DNA of 64,000 nt, taken from positions 4,799,862 through 4,863,861 of the forward strand of contig CM018692.1 of assembly GCA_009363875.1 (NCBI GenBank). The letters are read 5' to 3'. This stretch comes from Mikania micrantha (Eukaryota; Streptophyta; Magnoliopsida; Asterales; Asteraceae). Shown here in pieces: positions 21,358 to 33,051 of this stretch; the first letter of the stretch is position 1; the number at the start of each line of letters is the position of its first letter. The notes under the pieces are model-generated. The model was not told where the DNA came from, did not search any database, and saw only the letters and a program-made list of their open reading frames with translations. The position numbers and the translations under genes were made by a program.

Positions 21358-22333
21358 AATTGTTTTAAAAAATCCATATCAGATTTACTAGGATTATATG
21401 ACTTATCAGATTTATTATCTTCTTCTTGTTCATAAAAAGCCTTAGGTATAGAATTAGAATAATCTATTCCTGCTATTTTCATTGATTGTGATCTTATTAA
21501 ATTATTTCTTTGTATATTATTTATACTATTTATACTACTGCTTGATGTTGAATATCTAGCAGAAGTACTATTATTATTAAAAATTATTTCTATTGATCCA
21601 TCAGAATTTTCTATTATATTTGATGTTTGATTTTCTATATCTATAGGTTTTGGTGGATTTATATCTTGTAAATTCCATGATAAAGACTGTGTAATTTCAT
21701 TCCATTTTAATCTTTTTGGTGTTATAACTTTTGCATGCATAGTATTTGCTTCAAATAGTATAGTTTCATCTCTTGGAGATGATAATTTAGTTTTTGGTTC
21801 TATAGTAGTAGTCATAGTTTTATAATAAATTCTATATATAACTACTGCAGCATTAGTTTTTTCTTTAAATTCTAAATTTCTTGTTTTTATTGTTAAAGTT
21901 AAAGTATCAAGAATGTTTGGATCAAATAATCCTATAGAAAAATTAGGATAACAATTAAAATATATTGGACCATTGGCTATATTTGATTCAGCCATAGCTA
22001 ATAATGAATTATTGAAATTAGTGTGTCTAGCATCTCTTAATATAGTTAATATGGGAGCGTCTATTCCTAATCTGAACATAGGTTTTATTGCTACCTGTAC
22101 TAATCCTATATGTAAAAATTTATAATTCTTTCTATGGTTTAATATAGCTTCTTTAGATAATAATTGTAAATTTTGATGATCTTTATTTATAGGAATAGTT
22201 TGTTCAGTCATTTTGATTGAGTAATCTTGTAATAAATCAAAAGTTCCTATTTTATATATAGTTTTTACATCTTGTTTAGGTATATTCCAATTTAATAAAT
22301 TATTTTCAATTTGAGAAATACTTATTTCCAAAG
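21354..22333 (-). pseudogene. Movement protein lacking its start codon (right arm)
   Basis: The 30K-type movement protein as in the left arm, with two visible substitutions (FDLLQDY for FDFLQDY; FNNNST for FKNNST). The palindrome ends at 22333, seven bases short of the position matching the left-arm ATG, so the frame opens only on TTG. The next in-frame ATG would remove the first 40 or so residues. It therefore reads as a 5'-truncated copy. Confidence 0.8.
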
Positions 22334-22339
22334 CATGGA

Positions 22340-23635
22340 ATTTTTGATAACCCTCATCTTTTGTTACAACCCATTAACCATCATCCAATGGTTACTTTAA
22401 AAATACAAGTGTATAGGATGATGACACGTGTCAGATTCCTTTTTTTTTTTTTTTTTTAATATAAAGGGCATTTAAGACATTTATTATTTAAGTAACTTTA
22501 CCCCATTTTTTTTAAACATTCATAACTTTTTTATACTATATTATTTTTTTAAAAAAGTGCACCATTATACTCGTCTCATTTTTCTCTTTAATTTCGTTAT
22601 AGTCTCGACTAGTTTTTTTTGATGTCATGTATTTACATCATTGTAACGAGCTTAAAGATAACAAATTAATTAGAAATTTTTTCTAACAATGGTAAATTAC
22701 AGTAATGTAACAAAAAATGAAGTAATTTACAATGACATAATTAACGGTGACGTAACACATTATTTTATTTTTTTTCTCTAACAATGATAATAACAATGAT
22801 AAATTACAGTGATGTAAATAGAACACATTATTTTGATTTTTTTCTCTCACAATGATAATTATAGTGATGTAATTTATCATTGTTCGAAAAAAATTTAAAC
22901 TAATTTGTTGTCAATGTAAATTACATCACTGTAATTTAAACCAAATTCACAGAAAAAAACCAAAACCGAAACCGAATTTTACGTCAATGATAATTACAAT
23001 GATAAATTACAGTGATGTAATAGAACACATTATTTTGATTTTTTTCTCTCACAATGATAATTATAGTGATGTAATTTATCATTGTTCGAAAAAAATTTAA
23101 ACTAATTTGTTGTCAATGTAAATTACATCACTGTAATTTAAACCAAATTCACCGAAAAAAACCGAAACCGAATTTTACGTCAATGTAAATTACATCACGA
23201 TAAATTACGTCAATGTAAATTACATCACGATAAATTACGTCAATGTAAATTACATCACGATAAATTACGTCAATGTAAATTACATCACTGTAATTTATCA
23301 TTTTTAAAAAAATTTCAAATAAATTTGTTATATTTAACCTCGTTACAATGATGTAAGTATAGGGCATTTAAAAAAAGTAAAAAAAATTAGTCGAGACTAT
23401 AACGGAATTAAGAGAAAAATGAGACGAATATAATGGTGCAATTTTTTTTAAAAAATAATATATTATAAAAAAGTTATTAATGTTTAAAAAAGAGGGGGGG
23501 AAAACTTATAAGTGGTAAAATGACTATGATGCCCTTTTTAATTTTTTAATGTAATGCTTATGTGTAAGTTTATGATTGGTTTAAATGGGTTATGTAGTTG
23601 TAGCAAAAAAAGAGGGTTATTTTTTATACCCTCCC
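22340..23635. mobile_element. Large foldback element next to the virus (element H)
   Basis: The left end GATAACCCTCATCTTTTGTT and the complement of the right end (AATAACCCTCTTTTTTTGCT at about 23610-23625) are inverted repeats. Inside them lie further inverted arms: TCGTCTCATTTTTCTCTTTA at 22571 against its complement at about 23405-23425. The core holds repeated words such as TACATCACTGTAATTTA. It ends in a (TA)n tract at 23636-23650 that it shares with the next element. The left tip touches the viral junction and may be trimmed. Confidence 0.6.
23160..23300. repeat. Tandem TTACGTCAATGTAAATTACA units
   Basis: A unit of about 36 bp (TTACGTCAATGTAAATTACA, then TCACGATAAA) is repeated four times in the core of the foldback element. 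Each unit is itself partly palindromic (TGTAAATTACA). A larger direct duplication of about 180 bp precedes it (22800-22960 against 23000-23150). Confidence 0.8.
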
Positions 23636-23655
23636 TATATATATATATATATGTA

Positions 23656-24353
23656 GGAGAAGGATCAAATACATATGCTTCTTAACGTACTAAACGTAGG
23701 ATGGCTTCTGGACCCCTTGATCAAACTAATCAATGGGTAAGATCTAGTGGTCCCCACTTTCTCCACAAAACAAGCGTAAAATATAACTGGAAGGGCAAAA
23801 GAGGAAACAACAACGTTTTATAATGTTACAACAAGTTCCACTCGTTTTTTAAAAATTAAATAACTTTTACATACTTTATTATTTTTTTAAAAAAATTACA
23901 CCATAAAATTGAGAATTTTATTATCTTTAATTTGAGTATAGTATTCTTATAGTTTTTTAAGTTTTTTTACGTGGTCTGTGATTTTGACGCTTGGTACGTA
24001 ATTATTAGTACGTGATTATGCAGTTGATCCTTTGATCATGCATGTTAAATGACGGTCCGTGATTTTCATATAACGTGGTCCGTGATTATTGGTCAGTGAT
24101 TATACATTTTGCCCTTGATTATGTGTGTTAAAATACGGTCTGTGGTTGTTATATAATGTGGTCCGTAATTATTGGTCTGTGATTATCCCGATGGTCCGTG
24201 ATTATGGGTGTTAAATGTCAGTCTGTAATTTCATAAATCGCGGTCTGTAATTTTATATGGACGATAATACCCCTTACCCTAATGACACATGGCATGTTCC
24301 TGTGGCTTCCTACTTTTAGCACGTTAACACTAATATGTACGTTAACCGTCCCC
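23656..24353. mobile_element. TA-flanked foldback element A
   Basis: The left end GGAGAAGGATCAAATACATA, followed by CTTCTTAACGTAC, pairs with the complement of the right end (GGGGACGGTTAACGTAC). It is bounded on both sides by (TA)n tracts. The interior has many degenerate copies of GGTCCGTGATTATTGG. No ORF. Confidence 0.55.
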
Positions 24354-24366
24354 TATATATATATAT

Positions 24367-26087
24367 ATTAAAAAAGTAGCACGTTATTGTGTAGAATTGT
24401 ATTTTTATGAAGTGTATTTTTCTGAGCTATATTTTCTACATTATATCTTTTGTGTTGTATTATGTGTTTTGACGTACTATATTATGCTAAAATTCCTATA
24501 CATTTTTCGCAAAAAACACTATTTTAGTTAGTTAATCATTCTCTTAATCATTAACCTTTAAACAAATTCTGAAAAATTCAGATTTCATACTTACTTGACA
24601 CTTAATGAAATAAATAGCCCCTTATACTCCCTTTTAGCCATTATTGTTAGGTTTTATTTTCTAAAGGTTTAACACTTCATACGGAAAATCAAGTGTCAAT
24701 GATGGTTGAAATTATTTCCCCTTGCTATCTCAAACCCTACGACAGCCTTTCATCCAATTCATTGTTTTAAATGGCAATTCATTCGTTTTCTTCTATGGTT
24801 GTATGGACCAAGAATTTACCCTTATGTCTAATTTGGGTCAATGCGAGTAAGAGTGACAAATATTGGGTCGGGTAGGGTTTCTATCATGGGAAAGGATGCT
24901 AACCCGTTGGGACTGTTGTGGTGTTATCCGCCAAGTCCAAACACAACCTAGGGCTACTATGTAGTTTTACTTTAGGGAATAAGTGATCTAGTGTAAGCAA
25001 ATTCGAAGAAGACCTAACAATACTATAGGTTAAAAGTTTAGAAAGATATTCAATTAAAAAATAATATTAGCTAAGAACTAAAAAACCATTTATGTCACAT
25101 GTTTAAAAGTAACTTTTCTATACCTAAAAGAAAATTATTTTTATACATATTAAATCATGTGGTTATAATCAGTTCCTTTTAATTATCTACAACTTGTTAG
25201 TTATCATTTGAATACATTCATAAGTATATCATAAAGATTATGGGAGGCCTGACATGTTTAAAGAATAAGGTAGGGTTTGGGTTCCCAAAATCTTTGGGCC
25301 TTGATTTCTAGGAAATTTTTTTATATATATTGGATTTTTGTTAAATTAATCAAAAATGAAAAAAATCAAAGCAAACAATACAACAATTATATATTTTATG
25401 GTACGATAGTTTTGAGTTTTTAGTTAAAAAAGTTTGATCACAAATTCATCAATTTTCTCACTTATTTAAAATTGAACTCTTTAATTACTTTTGATTATTA
25501 CATTCTTGATTTTTTTGGTTTCTTCATCTTGATTAATGTGATATTTTAATTTTTTTATTATAGTTATCGATAAAATTTTACATGTGTTTATTAAATATTA
25601 ACTTAATTCTATTGATTTATATTGTTATTTGTTTATTAATTGATATTTTGATACCCATTGCTATTACTTTTATTGATTTTTGAATTCTTCACCTTTATGA
25701 CTTTATCAGAGGCTTATTTTATTTTTAAAACATTTATTGCATGTCTTCTAAAATTTTTTATCGTTGTATGTTTTGTTAAAACCTTCAATTGTTGATTGAT
25801 ATCATAATAATGCATGATATATTTTCAGCTGCATTTTTTTATACATGCTCAATACTAATTTGCTGCTTCTATCTGGTATTAACTTATTAGATATTTGTTA
25901 TGTTATCAAAACAATAATATTATAAGACGTTAAGTTTGTTGTCAACATTTATTAAAATTGAAAGCAAGATAATTTTTTACTAAAAATGTCTAATTTTGGT
26001 ACTCACTTTAGGCCTCCAAAATGTTTGAGCCAACTAAAGAATGTTTACTATAAGTTACTTTAAAACCTATAACTAACTCATCAACAC
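24367..26087. other. Intergenic sequence, no supported gene
   Basis: AT-rich spacer with no convincing ORF, RNA gene or element boundary that I can see. Confidence 0.45.
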
Positions 26088-26090
26088 TAA

Positions 26091-26377
26091 GGCCATGTGT
26101 ACTCATAAAGCCTCCATCACTCCATGTAGGCGTCACATAAACCATCAACACCATCACCCCCTCATCATTTCATGTCATCACCACATTTGTTATCACCACC
26201 CCTCATCAGGCCCCATCTCCCATCCCCCCTTTCTTCCTCTTCACACCGTGAGGGCTGTCACGAGTTTGCTACCACAGGCCACAGGGTGGTCACATCCCTG
26301 TGTGTATTGGTGCTATGAGTAGTGGGGGCGTGAAGGAGAGTGGTCAAGCCCCTCCTCATGTCTTACTACACATAGTC
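26091..26377. mobile_element. PIF/Harbinger-type MITE, copy 1
   Basis: An element of 287 bp with termini GGCCATGTGTA and its complement TACACATAGTC, flanked by TAA on both sides (26088-26090 and 26378-26380). A 3-bp TWA duplication is the Harbinger hallmark. The body is C-rich with CATCACC words. It is homologous along its length to 27279-27554. The open frame at 26095-26322 lies within the element and is not a gene. Confidence 0.65.
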
Positions 26378-26380
26378 TAA

Positions 26381-27278
26381 CAATTGCATATATATCAGAT
26401 TGATTGTAGGTTTTGTTGACTGTAAAGCCACCTGCACTCAAGGACTAACATTTATGTGTTATGATTTTATTATGAAACTAGACTTTGTTTTGGTTTATAA
26501 TTCTAATGACTATGTATTATTAGATGGTGATGTATTATTTTTTAACATTTTGATGATTTGGTTTCCTTATGTTACTTCGGTTTACAAATTTTGATGTATT
26601 TTTTTTTTATAAAATGCAAACAAATACCGATATATTTCGATAGTACTTTGTTTGAATATTCTATAGATTGTATCATATTTAACACAATGTACTTCACTAA
26701 TTTTGAATATTTTTTTTAGAAAAAGGTAGATATGACTAAATTAGATAGGTAACAAATAAATTTTTGAGATTAATCAACTCTTTTATTTTGAATTTTTGAC
26801 ATATGCCGAATTCAAAGGAGTCAAGATACCACCCAATTCCAAACCATTATGGGCCAACATGTACCGTAAAAAAGCGCATGCGCTAGCCCGTGTATAGTTT
26901 GACCTAGTTTTTAATTAATATTAAGTTTGAGCGAAAAAGAAAATAATAAATCTTATAATCCAAGTTTACTTAAAAAAAAAAAAACATAATTCTATGAAGA
27001 AAAATTGTGAAGTGATAGGAAAAAACTAACAAAAGTTATAATTCAATTTTTATTTGAATGTAACAAAAACAATATAATTATTATTAATATTTTATATTCA
27101 CTTTTCTCGCGTAATAATTTTTTTTAATAACAAATCTATCATACTCTTTGCTTAGGTTTGATCCAAATACCTTATATCTAAGAGACAAGACATTTACCAA
27201 GTAGCCTACTGTTTATAAACATTACTTAAATGTTTTTTTTTTAAAATGGAAAATAATAAAAACAAAACTTTAACAAAA
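26381..27278. other. Spacer between two MITEs
   Basis: AT-rich sequence between the two related MITEs. A small frame at 26400-26594 opens on a non-ATG codon and has no recognisable domain. Nothing supported. Confidence 0.4.
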
Positions 27279-27554
27279 GGTTATGTGTAATGGTAAAGTC
27301 TTCATCACTCCACGTAGGCACCACATAAACAACTAACATCATCATCCACTCATCACTTCACGTCCTTACCATATATGTTATTATCACCCCTCATCAAGCC
27401 TCTATCACCTCATCTATTTTTCCGCTTTCTTCTTCTTTTACGTCGTGACCATGGTCACGTATGGGTTGCTCACGCCCCTGTGTAGTGAGACGAGGGAGTC
27501 AAGAGGTGTGATTGGCACCACTCACGTCTCAATAACGGGTAACTACACATAGCC
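27279..27554. mobile_element. PIF/Harbinger-type MITE, copy 2
   Basis: A diverged copy of the element at 26091-26377, with ends GGTTATGTGTAATGG and CTACACATAGCC and the same internal words (CATCACTCCACGTAGGC). TAA follows the right end but the left flank no longer matches, so it is older than copy 1. Confidence 0.6.
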
Positions 27555-28214
27555 TAATTATTGCGTTTTTAGCTTTGAAGTTAACTCTAGGCATGGATCA
27601 AATATGTCAACCATGATATATATAGTTAATTGTTTTTTCTTCGTTCTCTTTGATTCGTAAACGAAATTTCTAATCTCATTCTTGAATTGTAATTGACTAA
27701 TATACCCCTTCGGTTGTACCTTATGTCAAACCAATAAATTTCCACATTCATTGGTGGATTGAACACCAAATTACTTGCTTGTAGTATCTAAATGAATTGA
27801 TTACATAATTTGCATGCGTATATATGTTTTCAACTGATAACAGTATAATATGCAAGGTGAAATAGACATCAAAATAGGTTTACCTTAATAGTTGCTCCTC
27901 TTATCCTCGATTCAAGTGATGAGGGTTATTTAAGGTATATAAATGAACTTAATTATTAGAATTAAACACTATATGTGTCTGTTATTCTAAAATTTAATAA
28001 TAACATTAGAATAAAAAAAAAATAGTGGTCGTTTTAGCTTTTCAATAAATTATTTACTTAAAAAAACTAATAATCATGAGTTTCAAACACGTGTAAAGTA
28101 ATCATATAAATAATCGATTACCAGTTGGAATTATTATATAATAGTACCCTATTAATTTCTTATAATAAAAGAGGTCTTGGAGTCAAAACTCTTTAAAACT
28201 AGCTCATTTGGTAG

Positions 28215-29024
28215 CAAGGGCGAACCTAAATGAAACTTATGGGGGTCGACCAACTCTTATTAACTTTTTTTTTGTAGCTCTATATATACAATCTGATCTT
28301 AACTGACCTGTAAGAAATTTTGTCATCGACCCCATGAAATTTTGATGATCTCGGTGAATGTTAATTTAAAAACAAAAACTAATGCTCAATAACCTAATAT
28401 ATATTGCCTGTGATGAAACCAAATTACCAATTGTTAATTTAATTTAATACTCAATCCCTTACATACCAATATGCTTATTTTCTATAGTTCTTTTTTTTTT
28501 ATTGAACAACAATTTTCTAACAATCCGTCTTTGACGGGCTCGAATCATTGACATAAAAGGTGACAACTCTAATGTTTTTTTCATTTGTACCAAACCCTCC
28601 ATCTATCATTTACTTGTTAAATAGTTAGATTTTCATGTGATTCAATCATTTAGTTATAATTTTAAAAATTAAACATGATATTATTATGAAAAATTTGGTT
28701 GGTTTATGTTCATTTATATTTAGGTAAAATGAAAAAAAAAAATTGGAAGAAAAAATTGAACATCTACCTTATTTGAATATCAATTTTTTTGATTTAAATA
28801 GTATTTCTTCGAATATTATTGAAAGAAAACCAATTTTATCAATTCATTATAATCAAAGAGATGGCGATTTGGGCACTTTTATTACATATTTGTGATTTAA
28901 TTTAGCTTTTTTTGTTGACCCAACCCCGACCCGATTCGAACCGATTTATAAATTGTAATATTTAACAGACAATCGTTCATAAAATTCCGACCCCCCATGA
29001 GAAAATTTTCTGGGTCCGCCAATG
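28215..29024. mobile_element. hAT-type non-autonomous element
   Basis: Starts CAAGGGCGAACCTAAATG and ends CTGGGTCCGCCAATG, with a second inverted motif inside each end (ATGGGGGTCG and CGACCCCCCAT). The flanks TTTGGTAG (28207-28214) and TTTGGTGA (29025-29032) look like a decayed 8-bp target duplication, as hAT elements make. No transposase frame remains in the 810 bp. Confidence 0.6.
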
Positions 29025-29111
29025 TTTGGTGATCTAGACTCTTAGAATTAGAGGTCATATTGAAAATAGTTTAGAAAGAAAATAAGTTTAACCGTTCAAT
29101 ATATATATATA

Positions 29112-29499
29112 GGATTGGGATCAAATAATAACCCCCCTCTTAAAGCAATAACCCAGATAACTTTGACAATATGAAGCCAAATCTTGGATTTTTTTTGAAC
29201 TCATTGTAGTACATTTAGAACACTATATTCATTTATGAGTTTGCGAAAATTCATCACCGTTTGAGAGTTTACATCGTTGTAAGTTTTGGGCTTAAACAGT
29301 TACAGTGCTGTAAATCAAAAACTTACAACATGATATCTCTTAAACGGTTATGAATTTTCACAAACTCATAAAGAACATAGAACATAGTGTTCTAATTGTG
29401 TTACAATGATGTTCAAAAAAAAATTCAAGATTCGGCTTCATCTGGGCAAAGTTATCTGGGTTATTGCTTTAAGAGTGGGTTATTATTTGAACACTTCCC
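29112..29499. mobile_element. TA-flanked foldback element B
   Basis: The left end GGATTGGGATCAAATAATAA, followed by CCC, pairs with the right end GGGTTATTATTTGAACACTT, followed by CCC. It is bounded by (TA)n tracts on both sides. The arms contain GAAGCCAAATCTTGGATTTT and its inverted partner. It belongs to the same family as the element at 58304-58833. Confidence 0.65.
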
Positions 29500-29814
29500 T
29501 ATATATATATAATCGATCTTTCTCTTATACCTCACAGTATGATATAAATAATGTTCTATCATGTGTCAACTTACCTACGCAATAGCTTACGTACATTCAC
29601 GCGCTCATACTCGGTATAGCCAACAATTAGCAAAGCTAAGGTAGAGTTGATAAGGATAAGATATAGACAGTTTTACCTTTACCCGATAAAAATAGAGGGG
29701 TTGATGGCAATAAGACCCGACCCATTATGTCTAATTAGCCGACCAATGATGAGGATTGTGAGTTTGCAATCAGATACAATGGATAAGCGAACCAAAAAGA
29801 AAAGAAAAACAAGT

Positions 29815-30590
29815 TGTTATAATACCATCTTTAGTACTCATCCCACTGAATCTCACCCTACTGAAATCTTAAAACCCCTTAGTGATCACCTCACTGAAAA
29901 ATTTCCACACTGAGCCACATCATCACCTCTATAAAGTTTTATTTATTATTTTTTAGGTTATAAATTAATAAGTTAAAATAAATAACAAAATAAAACGTTA
30001 ATATTAAATTAAACGAGTACGTAAAAATAAAATAAAAACGTACATTGCTAACTTAAATAAAAAAACAATTAACGATATTTGTCGAATATTTTCTCTCTTA
30101 ATTTTCTCATAATCGACCATTCATGAAAGATGAAAAACCGGGTTGAAAGCCCGGTGGTGTGAAAGATGAAAACCCAGTTTAAGGGATTCGGTTGTTGCCA
30201 TCGAGGGTTCGGGTTTTGCTGCATTTGAAGCAAACACCTTCGGATGGTTTCCGGGTCATTCAACAAGTTGAAATCGAGGTTATTTGATTTGGGTTCATCT
30301 TTTAAATAAGAGGGTTGGTAGAGGATTTTAGAGAGTAATAATTGTTGTTTTAAAAGTGTGATTTTTTATAAAGGTGAAAGGAGTTATATAGGGGATAAAA
30401 ATAAGTTTTTTTTTTAAATGTTGCCATTTCTAACGATTTTATTTGAAAACAGAGAAAGGAGGATGGGAAGTGGGGTCAGCGGGCCATTGCGAATTGAAGC
30501 CGTCGGAGGGAGGGGCGGTGTTCCTACCTGACCCCCACATCACCGCCGGATCCCACCCACACCACGGGGTGGGTATTGCGGATGGTAAGG
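29815..30590 (-). mobile_element. PIF/Harbinger-like remnant with ORF1 fragment
   Basis: The ends TACCATCTTTAGTACTCATC and, at the right, the complement of TACCATCCGCAATACCCACC form imperfect inverted repeats. Between them the minus strand has an open piece (30266-30069) containing NDPETIRRCLLQMQQNPNPR, a Gln/Pro/Asn-rich N-terminus like those of the Myb-type ORF1 of Harbinger elements. A single-base shift just upstream breaks it from a possible ATG. The body of the ORF and the transposase are gone. Confidence 0.4.
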
Positions 30591-30599
30591 GGCAGATTG

Positions 30600-31055
30600 T
30601 GAATTCGTCAACAATATTTTGTTGTTTATTTTCTCACAATTTTCATTGTATTACTCACTTTATATACATACGAGTTATTCAGTTAATAATTTGGCACATT
30701 TTTTACTTGTCCTGGCCTAAATTTTTAGTCATTCTTGGAGAAAAGTAAGAGAAGAAAAAGGTTATTTTATTCTGCAGATGTCGATAGAGTTTTTTCATTT
30801 TTATTACAAGTAATTCAAGATAAATCTATATATCTATATAGTGGGTCAGCATATACATATATTAATTATTGGCATAATATCTATACTAAACTCATATTAA
30901 CCAAAAGAACATGAAGCAAGTGACATACATATCATCAATATGAGATCGAGCATTGATTTATTTTGATAGAAATTAGCCAAAAACAAAATATTTTATAAAC
31001 AATTCCAGATGAAATAAATATAAAGAAACAATTGAAAATTTTAACAAGAATAATA
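30600..31055. other. AT-rich spacer
   Basis: No supported gene or element boundary seen between the Harbinger-like remnant and the gypsy fragment. Confidence 0.4.
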
Positions 31056-31146
31056 CGCGTACTAAAAGGCTCTTAAAAAGAATACTTTAATATTTGTTGG
31101 AAAAATAAAATCTTTAATATTGAAAATTAAAATCAGATTTAATAAA

Positions 31147-31246
31147 NNNNNNNNNNNNNNNNNNNNNNNNNNNNNNNNNNNNNNNNNNNNNNNNNNNNNN
31201 NNNNNNNNNNNNNNNNNNNNNNNNNNNNNNNNNNNNNNNNNNNNNN
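31147..31246. other. Assembly gap of 100 N
   Basis: One hundred undetermined bases, a conventional fixed-size scaffold gap. The true length is unknown. It lies at the edge of a gypsy RNase H fragment, so a collapsed repeat is the likely reason. Confidence 0.99.
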
Positions 31247-31695
31247 ATTCAATACACTTTGTTCTGTATAGATAATGTCTCCAAATATTAAGTGCAAACA
31301 CCACTGTACCAAGTTCTATATCATGAGTGGTATAGTTCTTCTCGTGTATTTTTAACTGTCGAGAAGCATAAGCAATTACCTTGTCTTTCGTATTAACACC
31401 ACACGCACCCAAGACCCTAACAAGAAGCATCACAGTATACCGTGAATGTATCGGTACCATTCGGTAGTGCAAGTATATGCGCGTTGTAGGGTTTGTTTTT
31501 CAACAGTTGCAATGCCTCCTCTTGTTGGGAACCCCATATAAACTATTGATTTTTCTGTGTCAAAGTTGTTAGTGGCAAGGCTATTTTTGAAAAGTTCTTA
31601 ATGAATCGCCGGTAATAACCTACCAGTCCTAAAAATTGACGAATTTCAGTTGGGGTTCGTGGTCTCTCCCATTGTTCCACTGCTCTAATCTTGAT
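31247..31695 (-). pseudogene. Ty3/gypsy RT-RNase H fragment
   Basis: The minus strand encodes part of a gypsy pol: the RT/RNase H connection (TPTEIRQFLG-like, near 31660), then the RNase H stretch IAYASRQLKIHEKNYTTHDI, very close to the same block in the intact element at 45102-49664. Frames are broken between the pieces, and the fragment ends at the N gap. A remnant with no function. Confidence 0.8.
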
Positions 31696-31699
31696 TATT

Positions 31700-32965
31700 T
31701 AAATATATTCTTAAAGCATGTTACTTTTAATTAAATAAAATATTATTATTAGCTTGCATATAAATCTAATAAAATCCTTATTAAATTCTAGTTTTCTAAA
31801 TATAATAATAAATTACATTTTAAAATAAAATAATTTAGAATATGCAACATTAATATTCTACTATCTTTATTTATGTGTGAAGTAATGGAAGTATTTAATG
31901 TATATTTTAAAATTATCATTCAAGCTAACGACAATAATTATTTCTATTATAAACATGTTAGTATTAGGAAATCAATAGTAGCCATAGATTTAAGGCATTA
32001 CGCTCAAACATGAGGAATATTACTTAACTTATTAAGATATGCCCATGAACTTTAGGGTGACGATTAATCATTGACTCATACATTCTTATCAATCATTTTT
32101 GGACTTTGTAAGCAAACACCCAGATGAGTACATTCATACACCCTTCTTTACATTTTTGTAATGTTTTAGGAATTTACATATGTCCTATACAAATTATGTT
32201 ATGCTTACAGTCACAACATTAATGATGCAATGACTTCATCTTTAGAGATTGACTTTAATTATATACCATTACATGTTGAAAGATGTGTGCTTGAACTCTT
32301 TGTATGCATTATTCGATACAAAAGTTGCATAAGAATGGTCAGATAGCTTCTTCGTTTTGATTTAAGTCTTTGTGTTAAAAAGGTGAATTGTACACATTGC
32401 AAACTTGTAGATTACATGCTAAATCTTGGTCTTTCAAGCCTTGATTTACAAGTATATTTGACACTTGTTTGAGGACATTATTGAGGATTAATTGATGACT
32501 ATGATTACTATTTTGTATGTTTTGTATAAATAGTGATCACTTATTTGAAGTTTTATGATATATATGATGCCTTGAAAACTTATAAGAACATATGCTCTAG
32601 ATGAATGCTTTAAACTTTGAATTTGAATCTATTTTCTTATATATCATATAAACTTTGTATTTGTGCTAACCAACTATGCAACTAGTTGATAGGAATCTAA
32701 TTTACATGTGTAAAAGGTTAGGTGAAGATAGTGAACACTTGGGGTAGGCTTTAGTTGATCTAGTTAAATATTTAAACCATGTTTAGAATTTCAATTGTAA
32801 ATTGTTTGGTTTTGAATATTGTAATGAATTTATTTGAGTTTAATGATGGTTGTTTGTGTGGATTAACGATGATCGATTAAATATCGAAACATTATAACAG
32901 AACCATGAGCTAATGAACATTCGTTATCACACCTCGACATATTCCGCTATCGGTCAGGGTGTGAC
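31700..32965 (-). mobile_element. Possible LTR of the broken gypsy copy
   Basis: At 32965 the minus strand starts TGTCACACCCTGACCGATAG, the style of LTR start seen in this window's other gypsy LTRs. The sequence between it and the RT fragment at 31695 has no ORF. It is most simply the 5' LTR or leader of a deleted gypsy element, but no second LTR is visible. Confidence 0.35.
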
Positions 32966-33051
32966 AACTCATATATTGAATTCTTGAGGATCCTAAGGGA
33001 CAATTATCTTTCCTATGAATTGTAATACAACTTTAGTAAAAATTAGATTGT

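Larger units (their letters stand above)
10939..22333. repeat. 11.4-kb palindrome: two tail-to-tail pararetrovirus copies
   Basis: Left arm 10939-16621 (plus sense) and right arm 16652-22333 (minus sense) are reverse complements around a 30-bp spacer at 16622-16651. Differences I can see: TTC/TTA in the movement protein (11037-11039), AAA/AAT near its end, GAT/AAT in the coat region, and one A lost from an A run in the right arm (20585-20587). The arms stop at the same point in RNase H. The spacer contains the short viral continuation that belongs to the right copy, so the junction was formed asymmetrically. Base composition is far more AT-rich than the host genes nearby. Confidence 0.9.

Noticed and set aside
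22800..23300. CRISPR-like array of TTACGTCAATGTAAATTACA units
   Set aside because: The units are contiguous and palindromic with no unique spacers, in a plant transposon core.
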